Counted from the first letter of the stretch, positions 7,680 through 16,493 are shown. The stretch is 64,000 nt of DNA from Rhodocyclaceae bacterium (GCA_020248265.1 JADCHX010000004.1:477473-541472); one strand, 5' to 3'. Notes: generated by a model not told the origin, from the sequence alone. A program made the numbers and translations.

Positions 7680-8558
7680 ATGAGCGACAAAGTCTTCCGC
7701 GACCTCGACCAGAAGGCGCTCGACGACGCCTATGACCAGCAGGTCTGGGCGCCCAATTCGAAGCAGGTGAATGGCCGGCTGGCTGTGCTGAGCGAGCAGG
7801 TGCGCCAGCGCATCGGTGCGCCGATGCGCGCGGCCTATGGGCCGACCGAGGTCGAGCAGCTCGACGTCTATCGCACGAAGGAGCCGAACGCGCCGGTGAT
7901 GGTCTACGTGCACGGCGGTGCCTGGAAGGGCCATGTCGCGCGCGACCATGCCTACCCGGGTGAGATGCTGGTGCGAGCCGGCGCGCACATGGTGGTGCCC
8001 GATTTCGCACCGGTGCAGGACGTCGATGGCAGCCTGTTCCCGATGGTCGACCAGGTGCGGCGTGCGATCAAGTGGACGTGGGAACATGCGAATGACTTCG
8101 GCGGCAATCCCGATCGCATCTACGTCTGCGGCCGATCCTCGGGCGCGCACCTGTCCGGCTGCGCGATGATCACCGACTGGGCCGGCGCATTCAGCGTGCC
8201 GGCCGACATCGTGAAGGGCTACGTGCTCCAGAGCGGCATGTACGACCTGCGCGGACCGCGGCTTTCCAAGCGCGGTGCCTACGTGAAGTTCACCGACGAG
8301 ATGGAACACTTGCTGTCGCCGATGCGCCACCTGGACCGCATCACGGTGCCGGTGTCGCTGCTGGTGGGTACCTTCGAATCGCCCGAGTTCCAGCGCCAGT
8401 CGCGCGACTTCGCGCAGGCGCTGAAGGATGCCGGCAAGCCGGTGACCTTCGAGGTGGTCGAGGGATACAACCACTTCGAGATCGCCGAGACCGCCGCCAA
8501 TCCGTTCGGTGCCGCCGGCCGTGCGATGCTGGCGATGCTGGGGCTGCAGCCGCGCTGA
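7680..8558 (+). CDS. Alpha/beta hydrolase, arylformamidase/esterase-like
   Basis: A 292-residue cytoplasmic alpha/beta-hydrolase with the hormone-sensitive-lipase type oxyanion motif HGGAW (78-82), a nucleophile elbow GRSSG (Ser153) and the C-terminal base His265 in GYNHFEI. The acid is probably Glu233 or Glu236 in FESPEF, a feature shared with kynurenine-formamidase-like enzymes. The substrate is unknown, but proximity to the CoA-transferase pair suggests a role in the same catabolic route. CGCCGGAG precedes the ATG, and TAGCAT at 7643-7648 is a possible -10 box, so it may have its own promoter. Confidence 0.9.
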   Translation: MSDKVFRDLDQKALDDAYDQQVWAPNSKQVNGRLAVLSEQVRQRIGAPMRAAYGPTEVEQLDVYRTKEPNAPVMVYVHGGAWKGHVARDHAYPGEMLVRAGAHMVVPDFAPVQDVDGSLFPMVDQVRRAIKWTWEHANDFGGNPDRIYVCGRSSGAHLSGCAMITDWAGAFSVPADIVKGYVLQSGMYDLRGPRLSKRGAYVKFTDEMEHLLSPMRHLDRITVPVSLLVGTFESPEFQRQSRDFAQALKDAGKPVTFEVVEGYNHFEIAETAANPFGAAGRAMLAMLGLQPR

Positions 8559-8574
8559 GGCTGCGCCGCGCCGC

Positions 8575-9588
8575 TCACTCGACCTTCAGCCCTGTCTCCT
8601 TGATCAACTTCGAGTAGACGGCCAGTTCGCGGCGGATACGCTCGCCGAAGGTCTTCGGTGCCTCGTAGAGCACCTCGACCGACTGCCCGGCGAGCGCGGC
8701 CTGCGTCTGCCTGTCGCGCAGGGAGCCAGCCAGCGCATCGCTCAGCCGGGCGATCGTCGGCTCGGGCGTCTTCGCCGGCGCCAGCACGCCGAGCCAGAGC
8801 GTGAACTCGTAGCCGGGCAGTCCGGATTCGTCCACCGTCGGCAGGTTCGGGAAGCGCGGCAACCGTGCGAGCGTGGTCACGCCCAGCGCGCGTACGCGGC
8901 CCGCCTCGATCAGCGAGTCGGCCACCAGCATCGTGGTGAACACCATCGAGATGCGCCCGGCCACGGCGTCGGTGATCGAGGAGGCGCCAGACTTGTACGG
9001 GACATGGGTGAGTTCAGTGCCGGTCATGCGCGCGAACACTGCACCGGCGAGGTGCCCCGGGGTACCGATGCCGCCGGACCCGTAGTCGATGGCGCCCGGC
9101 TTCCTGCGCGCCAGGGCGATCATCTCCTTCACCGTCTTTGCGGGCAGCGACGGATTAACGAGCATCACGTAGGGCGACACGCCGATCAGCCCGACCGGGG
9201 CGAAATCGCGTTCCGCATCGTAGGGCAGCTTGCGCAGGGCCGGGTTGATCGCATGGGTCGAGGTGGTGCCCACCAGCAGGGTGTAGCCGTCAGGGTTGGC
9301 GCGCGCGACTACCTCGCTGCCGACCACGCCACCGGCGCCCGGGCGGTTCTCGACCAGCACCTGCTGGCCCAGCAGTTCACCCATGCGCGGGCCGACCGGC
9401 CGGATCACGCCATCGTTGCTGCCGCCGGCCTCGAACGGCGAGATGATGCGCACCGGCTTGACCGGGAACGATTGCGCATGGGCGCCCGTGGCGGCCAGCA
9501 GCGAGAACGCCGCGATGCCGGCCAGTGCGGCGCGGTGGCGCAGGCCCCCGTGGGCGGGACGGACAGGCACGTTGATCGGGTGAGCCAT
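8575..9588 (-). CDS. Bug-family tripartite tricarboxylate transporter substrate-binding protein
   Basis: A second Bug receptor, 337 residues after choosing the ATG at 9588, which has AGAGGAG about 10 bases upstream; a longer frame adds only unconserved residues. The signal peptide runs to about residue 38 (AATGAHA-QS). The mature start FPVKPVRIISPFEAGGSND, the GAGGVVGSE loop and HVPYKSG are family features. It is convergent with the alpha/beta-hydrolase (16-base gap) and divergent from the IclR regulator, a common arrangement in which the regulator controls the receptor gene. Confidence 0.92.
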   Translation of the reverse strand: MAHPINVPVRPAHGGLRHRAALAGIAAFSLLAATGAHAQSFPVKPVRIISPFEAGGSNDGVIRPVGPRMGELLGQQVLVENRPGAGGVVGSEVVARANPDGYTLLVGTTSTHAINPALRKLPYDAERDFAPVGLIGVSPYVMLVNPSLPAKTVKEMIALARRKPGAIDYGSGGIGTPGHLAGAVFARMTGTELTHVPYKSGASSITDAVAGRISMVFTTMLVADSLIEAGRVRALGVTTLARLPRFPNLPTVDESGLPGYEFTLWLGVLAPAKTPEPTIARLSDALAGSLRDRQTQAALAGQSVEVLYEAPKTFGERIRRELAVYSKLIKETGLKVE

Positions 9589-9686
9589 TCTGCAGGTCTC
9601 CTCTGGTCGTATGCGGAACGCCGCCAGCATCATGCAGCGTCGCCTCAGGTTGGGCATGGCGCGCACTGGTGCACGTACCGTGCCTG

Positions 9687-10565
9687 ATGGACAATCGAAC
9701 AATGCCACGCAATGACCTTCGGCGCACGACGACGCCCGCCCAGAAGACCCGCAGCCCCGCGGCGGCTCGTACCCCGGAGTCCGGTGCCGGTGCAGCCCGG
9801 TCCGCCGGCCTGCGTCGCGGGCTGGAGATACTCAGCCTGTTCTCGGAACTGCGCCCGGAACTGGGCGTGAGCGAGGTCGCGCGCGAACTGGGCGTGCACA
9901 AGAGCCGGGTGCATCGCGCGATCAAGACGCTCGAGGACATGTGCTACCTGCGGCGCGACCCGCGCTCGCGCCGCTACTGCCTCGGATACAAGGCGTTCGA
10001 GATCGGGGCGCTGGCCGGCCGGCATTCGAACACGATGAGCTGGGCGCGTCCCCAGTTGCGCGAGCTGGCGTCGCGTTTCGATGCCAGCGTGTCGCTGCGG
10101 CTGGTCGACGACACCGATCTGCTGATCGTGGACACGGTCGAGAGCGTCGACGATCCCGACCTGCACGTGCCCACCGGTGCGCGCATCCCGCTCAACTACG
10201 GTGCAGGCGGACAGGTGCGTGCCGCCTTCCTGCCCGATGCGCAGATCCGGGAGCTGATCGCGCTGCACGGATTGCCGCGTTACACGCTGAAGTCGATCAC
10301 CAGCGAGGCGGAGTTCCTGAAGGCGGTGCATGCGACGCGCGAACGCGGCCACGCAGTGAGCGAGGGCGAGACCGTCCCCGGCTCGTTCAGCGTTGCCGCG
10401 CCGATCGTCGATCCGTCGGGCGTGCTCACCGCCGTGCTGGTCGGGTCGCGCCGCAAGACAGGCTTCACGCCGGCGCGCGTCTCCGAATTCGCACGGGCCG
10501 CGGTCGAGACGGCGAACCTGATCTCGGCACGCCTGCCGGTGCCTGCGCCGACCGACGGTCACTGA
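9687..10565 (+). CDS. IclR-family transcriptional regulator
   Basis: A 292-residue regulator with an N-terminal winged helix (RRGLEILSLFSEL, then GVSEVARELGVHKSRVHRAIKTL as the helix-turn-helix) and a C-terminal IclR effector domain (LRLVDDTDLLIVDTVES, GAGGQVRAAFLP, VSEGETVPGSFSVAAPI). IclR proteins respond to aromatic or small acid ligands. The first 40 residues are basic and unstructured; ATG at 9687 or 9702 are both possible and neither has a good ribosome site. It is divergent from a Bug receptor (98-base gap) and tail to tail with an FAD monooxygenase, so either could be its target. Confidence 0.92.
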   Translation: MDNRTMPRNDLRRTTTPAQKTRSPAAARTPESGAGAARSAGLRRGLEILSLFSELRPELGVSEVARELGVHKSRVHRAIKTLEDMCYLRRDPRSRRYCLGYKAFEIGALAGRHSNTMSWARPQLRELASRFDASVSLRLVDDTDLLIVDTVESVDDPDLHVPTGARIPLNYGAGGQVRAAFLPDAQIRELIALHGLPRYTLKSITSEAEFLKAVHATRERGHAVSEGETVPGSFSVAAPIVDPSGVLTAVLVGSRRKTGFTPARVSEFARAAVETANLISARLPVPAPTDGH

Positions 10566-11779
10566 ATCGCGGCGACCTCCTCGAGGCTCTTCATCAGGGA
10601 CGTGCGCAGGATGTATTCGCGCGCCCGCTTCGGGTCGACAGCCGTGTCGTGCAGCATGTCGTGGTTGCGCTTGCGCACTTCCGGGTCGCGTTCGTTGATC
10701 AGCTTCTTGTTGCGCTCGGTGATGGTCTTCACGTGGTTGACCGCCACGTGCTTGCGCTGCCGGGTGTAGCGGTCGAGCACCGACATGTCCATGCTGCCGT
10801 CGAGGATGCCGACCAGCTTCTCGCCGAGGTTGATCGAGTCGTGCACGCCGCTGTTCATGCCGACGCCGCCGATCGGGCTGTTCACATGGGCGGAATCGCC
10901 GGCGAGCAGTGCACGACCGACGTTGAACGTGTCTGCCACCAGCTGGTGGCTCGAGTACAGCTTGCGGTAGACGATGTCGTAGGGCTTCGAATTGGGCAGG
11001 AACTTCTGCAGCTGCTTCTGGCAGTAGTCGTCCGACAGCAGCATCTCGGGGTCGTCGTCGAGGCTGGTCGGGAAGTGCACGCGCCAGCGCTCGGGCTGGC
11101 CCCACTTGAACAGGTTCGCCCACTGTTCGGGATCGGACAGGTAGTTGCGGTACGAATAGCCGTGCAGCTTGTCGAAGTCGTGCACGACCGACACGGTCAG
11201 CACCTGGTCGGGATAGGTATAGCCCTCGAAGGCGATGTTCGACGCCTTGCGCACGACGCTGCGCGCGCCCTCGCCGCTGATGATGAACGAGCCGGGGATG
11301 CGTTCGGTCTCGCCACCTTCGTTGGTGACGATCGCGGTGACGCCATCGGCGTCCTGTTCCATGTCTACCAGCGTCGTGCCCATCCGGATCTTCACGTTCG
11401 GATACGTGCGCAGCATCTTCATCGCCTCTTCAGCGACCTTGATGCGCTCGCACTGCAGGACGAACGGAAAGCGCGTGTCGTCCTTCAGTACCGCATGGTC
11501 GAACTCCGCGATCATGCTGTCGGACAGGCGGTCCCAGAACTGGAAGGTCGGCGCGATCAGGCCGCGCGGCTCGATGCGCTCGTACAGCCCGAGGTCCGCG
11601 AACATCTCGAGCGTGGACGGATGGATGCTGCCGGTGCGCGGCGCCTGGTCGAGGAAGTTGGCCTCGGTGAAGGTCTCGATCAGCAGCGTGTTCACGTCGT
11701 GCTGCGCGAGGTAGAGGGCGAGCGAGCAGCCGGCCGGGCCGGCGCCGACGACGATCACGGGGGCGTTCTTCGAAAGCAT
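10559..11779 (-). CDS. FAD-dependent aromatic-ring monooxygenase (PheA/TfdB-like)
   Basis: A 406-residue class A flavoprotein hydroxylase. The FAD dinucleotide fold is at the N-terminus (VIVVGAGPAGCSLALYL, residues 8-24) and the flavin-ribityl motif GDSAHVNSPIGGVGMNSGVHD begins late in the chain. It resembles FAD_binding_3 phenol/2,4-dichlorophenol hydroxylases but is shorter, lacking the C-terminal thioredoxin-like domain. Such enzymes use NAD(P)H and O2 to hydroxylate phenolic rings. Its stop overlaps the IclR gene's stop by seven bases, and the VOC gene lies upstream on the same strand (85-base gap), suggesting an aromatic-degradation unit of VOC protein plus hydroxylase. Confidence 0.9.
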   Translation of the reverse strand: MLSKNAPVIVVGAGPAGCSLALYLAQHDVNTLLIETFTEANFLDQAPRTGSIHPSTLEMFADLGLYERIEPRGLIAPTFQFWDRLSDSMIAEFDHAVLKDDTRFPFVLQCERIKVAEEAMKMLRTYPNVKIRMGTTLVDMEQDADGVTAIVTNEGGETERIPGSFIISGEGARSVVRKASNIAFEGYTYPDQVLTVSVVHDFDKLHGYSYRNYLSDPEQWANLFKWGQPERWRVHFPTSLDDDPEMLLSDDYCQKQLQKFLPNSKPYDIVYRKLYSSHQLVADTFNVGRALLAGDSAHVNSPIGGVGMNSGVHDSINLGEKLVGILDGSMDMSVLDRYTRQRKHVAVNHVKTITERNKKLINERDPEVRKRNHDMLHDTAVDPKRAREYILRTSLMKSLEEVAAIQ

Positions 11780-11864
11780 GGGGATGTCCTGCGGGAATGC
11801 ACGGGGCGGGTGGGGCGCGCTGGCGCCCGACCCTGGGGATGGCGGATGAAGCGGTGCGACCGGG

Positions 11865-12272
11865 CTACTCGACCGGCTTGACTTCCTTCACCGCGCCTTT
11901 CCAGCCGCTGGCGGTGACGTCGAACACGATGCCGTTCGGATCCTTGTACTTCACCTCGTAGAAGCTCTTCTTGGCTGCCGTCGGCCGGCCGTACAGGTAG
12001 GTGCCACCCGCCTTCTCGACCTGCTTCTCGGCTTCCTCGAGGTTGTCGACCCACATGCCGAAGTGCATCACGCCGTAGAACGGGCCGTTGGAGTCGATGC
12101 CCTCGGCCTTGCCGTGCTTGTTGAGCAGCGCGACGTTGATGGTGCCGTCGGAGACGTAGACGCCGTTCTGTGCGTCGCCGGCGTGGGTCATGCCGAACGC
12201 CTCTTCGAAGAACTTCTGCGCGGCGGCGACATCGGGAACGGACAGGGCGATGTGGCGAAGCTTCATGGTCAT
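11865..12272 (-). CDS. VOC-superfamily (glyoxalase/dioxygenase fold) protein
   Basis: A 135-residue protein with two vicinal-oxygen-chelate half-modules: LRHIALSVPDVAAAQKFFEEAFG at the start and VMHFGMWVDNLEEAE / VKYKDPNGIVFDV later. Possible metal ligands are His in LRHIAL, His in VMHFGM and the acid in DPNG. Members include glyoxalase I, extradiol dioxygenases and epimerases, so the reaction is not defined. I took ATG 12272 because AGAGG is 10 bases upstream; a second ATG follows two codons later. It probably heads a two-gene unit with the FAD monooxygenase. Confidence 0.85.
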   Translation of the reverse strand: MTMKLRHIALSVPDVAAAQKFFEEAFGMTHAGDAQNGVYVSDGTINVALLNKHGKAEGIDSNGPFYGVMHFGMWVDNLEEAEKQVEKAGGTYLYGRPTAAKKSFYEVKYKDPNGIVFDVTASGWKGAVKEVKPVE

Positions 12273-12366
12273 GGCAGTGGATCCTCTGAGGTTGGACGTT
12301 CCGTTATTGCGAACGAGTCTACCCGCGATCCGCCGGCTTGTCATGCCGGCGCACTGCAGCGCGTGC

Positions 12367-12372
12367 TAGATT
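12367..12372 (+). promoter_or_regulatory. -10-like box TAGATT just before apaH
   Basis: TAGATT ends nine bases before the apaH ATG at 12382 and no Shine-Dalgarno sequence is present. Transcription from this box would start at or within two or three bases of the start codon. No -35 element is found at 16-18 bases spacing, so this is tentative. Confidence 0.3.
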
Positions 12373-12381
12373 CCGCGCACC

Positions 12382-13206
12382 ATGGCCACCTACGCGATCG
12401 GCGACATCCAGGGCTGCTACGACTCGCTGATGGAGCTCCTCGGCGAGATCCGTTTCGATCCGGCACAGGACCGGCTCTGGCTGGTCGGCGACCTGGTCAA
12501 TCGCGGCAGCCAGTCGCTGGCGGTGCTGCGCTTCGTTTCCGGGCTCGGACCGCGCGCGGTGACGGTGCTCGGCAACCACGACATCCATCTGCTGATGGTT
12601 GCCTCCGGCATGACGCGCAAGCGCGGCGGCGATACCTTCGACGACGTGCTCGACGCGCCCGACCGGCATGAACTGCTGGGCTGGCTGCGGCGCCAGCCGC
12701 TGCTGCATGCCGAGCGCGGCCATGTGATGGTGCACGCCGGCCTGCTGCCGCAGTGGACGCTACCCGAGGCCGTCGCGCTCGCGCGCGAGACCGAGGCACG
12801 GCTGGCCGGGCCGGGCTATCTCGAGTTCTTCGCCGAGTTGTACGGAAACGACCCTGTCGCCTGGGATCCAGCGCTGGCCGGGCATGCGCGGGCGCGCTTC
12901 GTGGTGAACGTGTTCACCCGGATGCGCTTGGTCGATCGTGCCGGCAACCTGGACTTTTCGCACAAGGGCGCGCTCGACCGCGCGCCCGTCGGGCTCGTAC
13001 CGTGGTTCGACTCGCCGCTGCGCAGCCGGATCGATCCGACCATCCTGTTCGGGCACTGGTCGGCACTGGGCCTGGTCGAGAAGCCGGGTGTGCTCGGGCT
13101 GGACACCGGATGCGTCTGGGGGCGCCAGCTCACGGCGCACCGCCTGGAGGACGGCAGGCGCTTCTCGATCGACTGTACGGTTCAGTCGGAGATGGAACCG
13201 GACTGA
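12382..13206 (+). CDS. apaH: Symmetrical bis(5'-nucleosyl)-tetraphosphatase
   Basis: A 274-residue calcineurin-type metallophosphatase that splits Ap4A into two ADP, limiting the alarmone and decapping Np4-capped RNA. The motifs GDIQG (7-11), GDLVNRG and GNHD in the first 70 residues bind the two metals; PWFDSP and GLDTGCVWG in the C-terminal half are ApaH-specific. The length equals E. coli ApaH. It does not sit with ksgA/pdxA as in enterobacteria. The last codons and the stop lie in a 14-bp tandem repeat, so copy changes there would not alter the protein. Confidence 0.95.
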   Translation: MATYAIGDIQGCYDSLMELLGEIRFDPAQDRLWLVGDLVNRGSQSLAVLRFVSGLGPRAVTVLGNHDIHLLMVASGMTRKRGGDTFDDVLDAPDRHELLGWLRRQPLLHAERGHVMVHAGLLPQWTLPEAVALARETEARLAGPGYLEFFAELYGNDPVAWDPALAGHARARFVVNVFTRMRLVDRAGNLDFSHKGALDRAPVGLVPWFDSPLRSRIDPTILFGHWSALGLVEKPGVLGLDTGCVWGRQLTAHRLEDGRRFSIDCTVQSEMEPD

Positions 13207-13248
13207 CGGAACCGGACTGACGGAACCGGACTGACGGAACCGGACTGA
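13194..13248 (+). repeat. 14-bp tandem repeat, 4 copies, spanning the apaH stop codon
   Basis: The unit GGAACCGGACTGAC starts at 13194, 13208, 13222 and 13236; the last copy ends in A instead of C. Each copy contains TGA, and the first one is the apaH stop. It fills the 48-base gap to the convergent lipoprotein gene. Copy number may vary between strains. Confidence 0.92.
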
Positions 13249-13254
13249 AGCAGT

Positions 13255-13710
13255 TCAGCGCGTGACGCGCGAGACGCCACCGCCCGAAAGTATGCGCACA
13301 CGCTCGCCCGGCTTGAACTGCTCGTCGGCTTCCTGGGTGATCGCGATCATGTTGCCGTTGTCGAGCCGCACCGTGATCTCGAGCCCGTCCTTGCGGGTCA
13401 CGCCCTCTTCGATCGCCGAGCCGGCAAGGCCGCCTGCGACGGCACCCACGACCGCGGCGATCGTGCTGCCCCGGCCGCCGCCGACCGTGCTGCCGGCGAC
13501 GCCGCCCACGACGCCGCCGGCGAGCGTACCGATCGGCGTACGCGTGCCTTCCAGGCGCACGGTGCGTACGCCCTCGACGGTACCCATGCGCACGCTCTGC
13601 TCGGTGCGCGCCTGGTTGCGCGAGTAGGTGTTCGCGCCCTGGCCCGGTGCGCATGCGGAGAGCACCAGCACCGAGGCGAGTGCGATGGCCGATCCGTGGA
13701 TCTTCTTCAT
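13255..13710 (-). CDS. Glycine-zipper outer-membrane lipoprotein (SlyB/Pcp-like)
   Basis: A 151-residue lipoprotein. A signal peptide leads to the lipobox LVLSAC with Cys20 as the lipid anchor. The middle (about residues 58-105) is a long glycine-zipper repeat of GG/AG pairs that would pack against the membrane, and the end (ITVRLDNGNMIAITQ, FKPGERVRILSGGG) is the small beta domain of SlyB-type proteins. These stabilise the outer membrane under stress. The ATG at 13710 has AAGGAG nine bases upstream. It is convergent with apaH and follows, on the same strand, the PfkB kinase gene (82-base gap). Confidence 0.9.
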   Translation of the reverse strand: MKKIHGSAIALASVLVLSACAPGQGANTYSRNQARTEQSVRMGTVEGVRTVRLEGTRTPIGTLAGGVVGGVAGSTVGGGRGSTIAAVVGAVAGGLAGSAIEEGVTRKDGLEITVRLDNGNMIAITQEADEQFKPGERVRILSGGGVSRVTR

Positions 13711-13792
13711 GTCGGAGACTCCTTCGGAGGGTTTTCCCTCACTGCTGTCGCCCGCGCGGATGGTCCGCTCCGGGATGCTGCCTGATCCGGTT

Positions 13793-14725
13793 TCAGTCGA
13801 GGCTGCAACCGAACGTTTCACGGTACCGTACCGCGATTTCATCGCGGGTGAAGCGGTGGTTCTGTCCACCCCGGTGGCTGATCTTGATGGCGCCGATCAG
13901 CGATGCCAAGCGGCCGATCGTCGGCCAGTCCATTCCTGACGAAATGCCATGCAACAGGCCAGCCCGGTAGGCATCGCCACACCCCGTCGGGTCGACCACC
14001 TCGGCTCTAACGCTGGGGATCTCGATGCGTTGACCCCCGGTGTAGATGTGCGACCCGTTGCCACCGAGCGTGACGATCAGTGCCTCGACCTTGCCGGCGA
14101 GCGCCTCGAGGGTGTGTCCGGTACGGTCCTGCAGCAGCTGCGCTTCGTAATCGTTGACGGTCACGTAGGTTGCCGCGTCGATGAATCGCATCAGGTCGGC
14201 GCCGTCGAACATCGGCAGCCCCTGGCCGGGATCGAAGATGAACGGGATGCCGGCCTCCGCGAACTGCCGGGCGTGCTGGATCATGCCGTCGCGTCCGTCA
14301 GGCGAAATGATCCCGAGCTTCGTACCTGCCGCGTCGTTGACGTTGTTGAGGTGCGAGTGGTTCATCGCGCCGGGATGGAAGGCGGTGATCTGGTTGTCGT
14401 CCAGGTCGGTGGTGATGAAGGCCTGCGCGGTGAAGCTGTCGGCGACCTGGCGCACATGCGTGCGCGACAGCCCGAGCGAATCGAGGCGGGACAGGTAGGG
14501 CGCGGCGTCGTCGCCGACAGTCGCCATGATGGTCGGTTCGGTACCCAGCATTTTCAGCGTGTACGCGATGTTGCCGGCGCACCCGCCGAACTCGCGCCGC
14601 ATGTCTGGCACGAGGAAAGCCACGTTCAGGATCTGGATCTTCTCGGGCAGGATATGGTTCTTGAACCGGTCATGGAACACCATGATGGTGTCGAAGGCGA
14701 TCGAGCCGCAGATGAGCGTGGACAT
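13793..14725 (-). CDS. PfkB-family carbohydrate/nucleoside kinase
   Basis: A 310-residue ribokinase-fold enzyme, probably adenosine kinase-like. MSTLICGSIAFDTIMVF, FGGCAGNIAY and the C-terminal VDPTGCGDAYRAGLL (anion hole and catalytic Asp) define the family. The ATG at 14725 begins right at the first beta strand; a GTG 13 codons earlier is less likely. Related betaproteobacterial proteins are annotated as carbohydrate or adenosine kinases and the sugar cannot be told from sequence. A TATACT box on the minus strand at 14824-14819 could be its -10 element. Confidence 0.9.
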   Translation of the reverse strand: MSTLICGSIAFDTIMVFHDRFKNHILPEKIQILNVAFLVPDMRREFGGCAGNIAYTLKMLGTEPTIMATVGDDAAPYLSRLDSLGLSRTHVRQVADSFTAQAFITTDLDDNQITAFHPGAMNHSHLNNVNDAAGTKLGIISPDGRDGMIQHARQFAEAGIPFIFDPGQGLPMFDGADLMRFIDAATYVTVNDYEAQLLQDRTGHTLEALAGKVEALIVTLGGNGSHIYTGGQRIEIPSVRAEVVDPTGCGDAYRAGLLHGISSGMDWPTIGRLASLIGAIKISHRGGQNHRFTRDEIAVRYRETFGCSLD

Positions 14726-14780
14726 GTGTGCTGTGGGTCCGAGGAAGGCGTACGGTCGTGGCACCGCCGCCGGGTTGGGG

Positions 14781-14798
14781 ACGCTGCGCGCGCAGCGT
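14781..14798. repeat. 18-bp perfect palindrome
   Basis: ACGCTGCGC followed by its exact complement GCGCAGCGT, in the 209-base gap between the divergent PfkB kinase and the hypothetical gene at 14935. It lies in the presumed leader of the kinase. It could be an operator or a leader hairpin; G+C-rich palindromes also arise by chance. Confidence 0.4.
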
Positions 14799-14934
14799 GC
14801 GGGAGTTCAGGCCGGCCGAGTATAGCGTCCCGTCATCGCGGTCCGGCCGGGCCATGGGCACTGCCCGGCAGCCGTCTGCGGGCCCGCGCGTCGGCTACCA
14901 TGTATGTCCCGATTCCCGGACACCGCGCACGATC

Positions 14935-15348
14935 ATGAACAGCCACCTGCCCTATCGCGCCACCACCGCGAACGGCGAAACGATCGATGTCACCTTCGAC
15001 CTGCACGCCGAAACCTGCAGCGAGACGGATGTCGTCGCACTGCTCACCGTGCTGCTCGAAGCGATCGACGCGCGGGTCGCCAGCCGGGAGGGCGTCAGCA
15101 ACGGCGATGTGCTGCAGGCACTGGCCATGGCCAGCGCGCTTCGGGTGGCGATGATCCCGGCACCGCGGACGGTCACCGAGCCGCTCGCGCGCGACCTTCT
15201 CGATACTGCACTGGCCTGCGCCAGCTTCGCGCAGCGCGTGCCGGCGGTGCAACCGGCAGCGTCGCCGCCGGCGGTGCAACCAGCCGCGTCGCCAGCAGCG
15301 TCGCCGGCGGGCAACCCCGCCGTGCCACCGGCTGCGCAGCAACCCTAG
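14935..15348 (+). CDS. Hypothetical protein with Pro/Ala-rich tail
   Basis: I do not recognise this 137-residue protein. Residues 1-103 look folded: a beta-like start (YRATTANGETIDVTFDL), then helical segments (ETDVVALLTVLLEAIDARV, DVLQALAMASALRVAMI, LARDLLDTALACASFAQRV). Residues 104-137 are a repetitive tail with PAVQPAASP occurring twice. No signal peptide or membrane segment is seen. It starts the plus-strand run of the ligase-associated repair genes, 53 bases before the exonuclease gene, so it may belong to that operon. TACCAT at 14896-14901 is a possible -10 box. Confidence 0.65.
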   Translation: MNSHLPYRATTANGETIDVTFDLHAETCSETDVVALLTVLLEAIDARVASREGVSNGDVLQALAMASALRVAMIPAPRTVTEPLARDLLDTALACASFAQRVPAVQPAASPPAVQPAASPAASPAGNPAVPPAAQQP

Positions 15349-15401
15349 GGCCTGCGGCACCGGGCAATCCGGCGCAGCGCACGACAGCACTGGAAGGCGG
15401 G

Positions 15402-16493
15402 ATGGCGGTCCTCGAACTGAGGCCGGCGGGTCTCTACTGCCCGGCCGGCGACTTCTACATCGACCCATGGCGGCCGGTGGATCGTGCGGTGCTCACCCAC
15501 GCGCATGCCGACCATGCGCGGCGCGGCCATGCGCGCTACCTCGCGCAGCGCGATGCGCTGGGCGTGCTGCACGCGCGGCTCGGTCCGGTGTCCATCGATG
15601 CGGTCGATTACGGAGAGGCGAGGACGATTGGCGGTGCCCGGGTGTCGCTGCATCCTGCCGGGCATGTCCTGGGCTCGTCGCAGGTCCGGGTCGAGGTCGG
15701 TGGCGAGACCTGGGTCGTCACCGGCGACTACAAGCTCGATCCCGATCCCACCTGCGTCGCGTTCGAGCCGGTGCGCGCCGACGTTCTGATCACCGAATCG
15801 ACGTTCGGTCTGCCGATCTACCGCTGGTCGCCGCCTGGCCGGTTGTTCGCCGAGATCGACGAATGGTGGCGCGGCAATGCGGCTCAGGGGCGGCCCAGCG
15901 TGGTCTATGCGTATGCCTTCGGCAAGGCGCAGCGCATCCTGGCCGGTGTCGACGCGTCGATCGGGCCGATCATCTGCCACGGCGCGGTCGAGGTGCTGAA
16001 CCGCTGCTATCGCGAGGCGGGCGTCGCGCTGCCGGCGACGCTGGCGCCGACCGGATCCGCCCGGGCGGCCGACCGCGCGGCCTGCCCTGGCGCCCTGGTG
16101 CTGGCGCCGCCGTCCGCGCAGTCGACGCCGTGGCTGCGCCGTTTTCCCGATGCGAGCGACGCGTTCGCATCGGGATGGATGCAGCTGCGCGGCGCGCGGC
16201 GCCGGCGCTCGGTCGACCGTGGCTTCGTGATGTCGGACCATGCAGACTGGCCGGGATTGCTGCGCGCGATCGAGGCGAGCGGCGCAACCCGCGTCTATGC
16301 GACGCACGGCTATGCGGCCTCGCTGGCGCGCTACCTGACCGATCGCGGCCTGGATGCGCGTACCTTCGAGACGCGCGAGTTCGACGCGCAGTATTCGGGC
16401 GAGCAGGAAGAACCTGCGCTGCCTGGCGATGGTGGTGCGGTGGTCGACGCGGGCGGCGGCGACGCTGCTGCCGGAGGTCCGTTCGATGCGTGA
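15402..16493 (+). CDS. Ligase-associated DNA exonuclease (metallo-beta-lactamase/beta-CASP fold)
   Basis: A 363-residue nuclease related to the Ysh1/SNM1 superfamily and to the exonuclease of the ligase-associated DNA-repair set. The metal motif LTHAHADHARRGH (31-43) is followed by HPAGHVLGSSQ, VVTGDYKLDPDPT and, near the C-terminus, MSDHADWPGLL, the beta-CASP histidine motif. It probably trims DNA ends for the ligase encoded next. The ATG at 15402 follows a GGAAGGCGGG site. The gene overlaps the ligase start by eight bases, so translation is coupled. Confidence 0.93.
   Translation: MAVLELRPAGLYCPAGDFYIDPWRPVDRAVLTHAHADHARRGHARYLAQRDALGVLHARLGPVSIDAVDYGEARTIGGARVSLHPAGHVLGSSQVRVEVGGETWVVTGDYKLDPDPTCVAFEPVRADVLITESTFGLPIYRWSPPGRLFAEIDEWWRGNAAQGRPSVVYAYAFGKAQRILAGVDASIGPIICHGAVEVLNRCYREAGVALPATLAPTGSARAADRAACPGALVLAPPSAQSTPWLRRFPDASDAFASGWMQLRGARRRRSVDRGFVMSDHADWPGLLRAIEASGATRVYATHGYAASLARYLTDRGLDARTFETREFDAQYSGEQEEPALPGDGGAVVDAGGGDAAAGGPFDA

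Noticed and set aside
9941-11881. 646-codon plus-strand frame across the IclR and FAD-monooxygenase genes
   Set aside because: It lies in the wrong frame of IclR and antisense to the monooxygenase and has no recognisable domain.
13194-13248. Four short repeats considered as a CRISPR remnant
   Set aside because: The 14-bp units are directly adjacent with no spacers and contain a stop codon; they are a simple tandem repeat.
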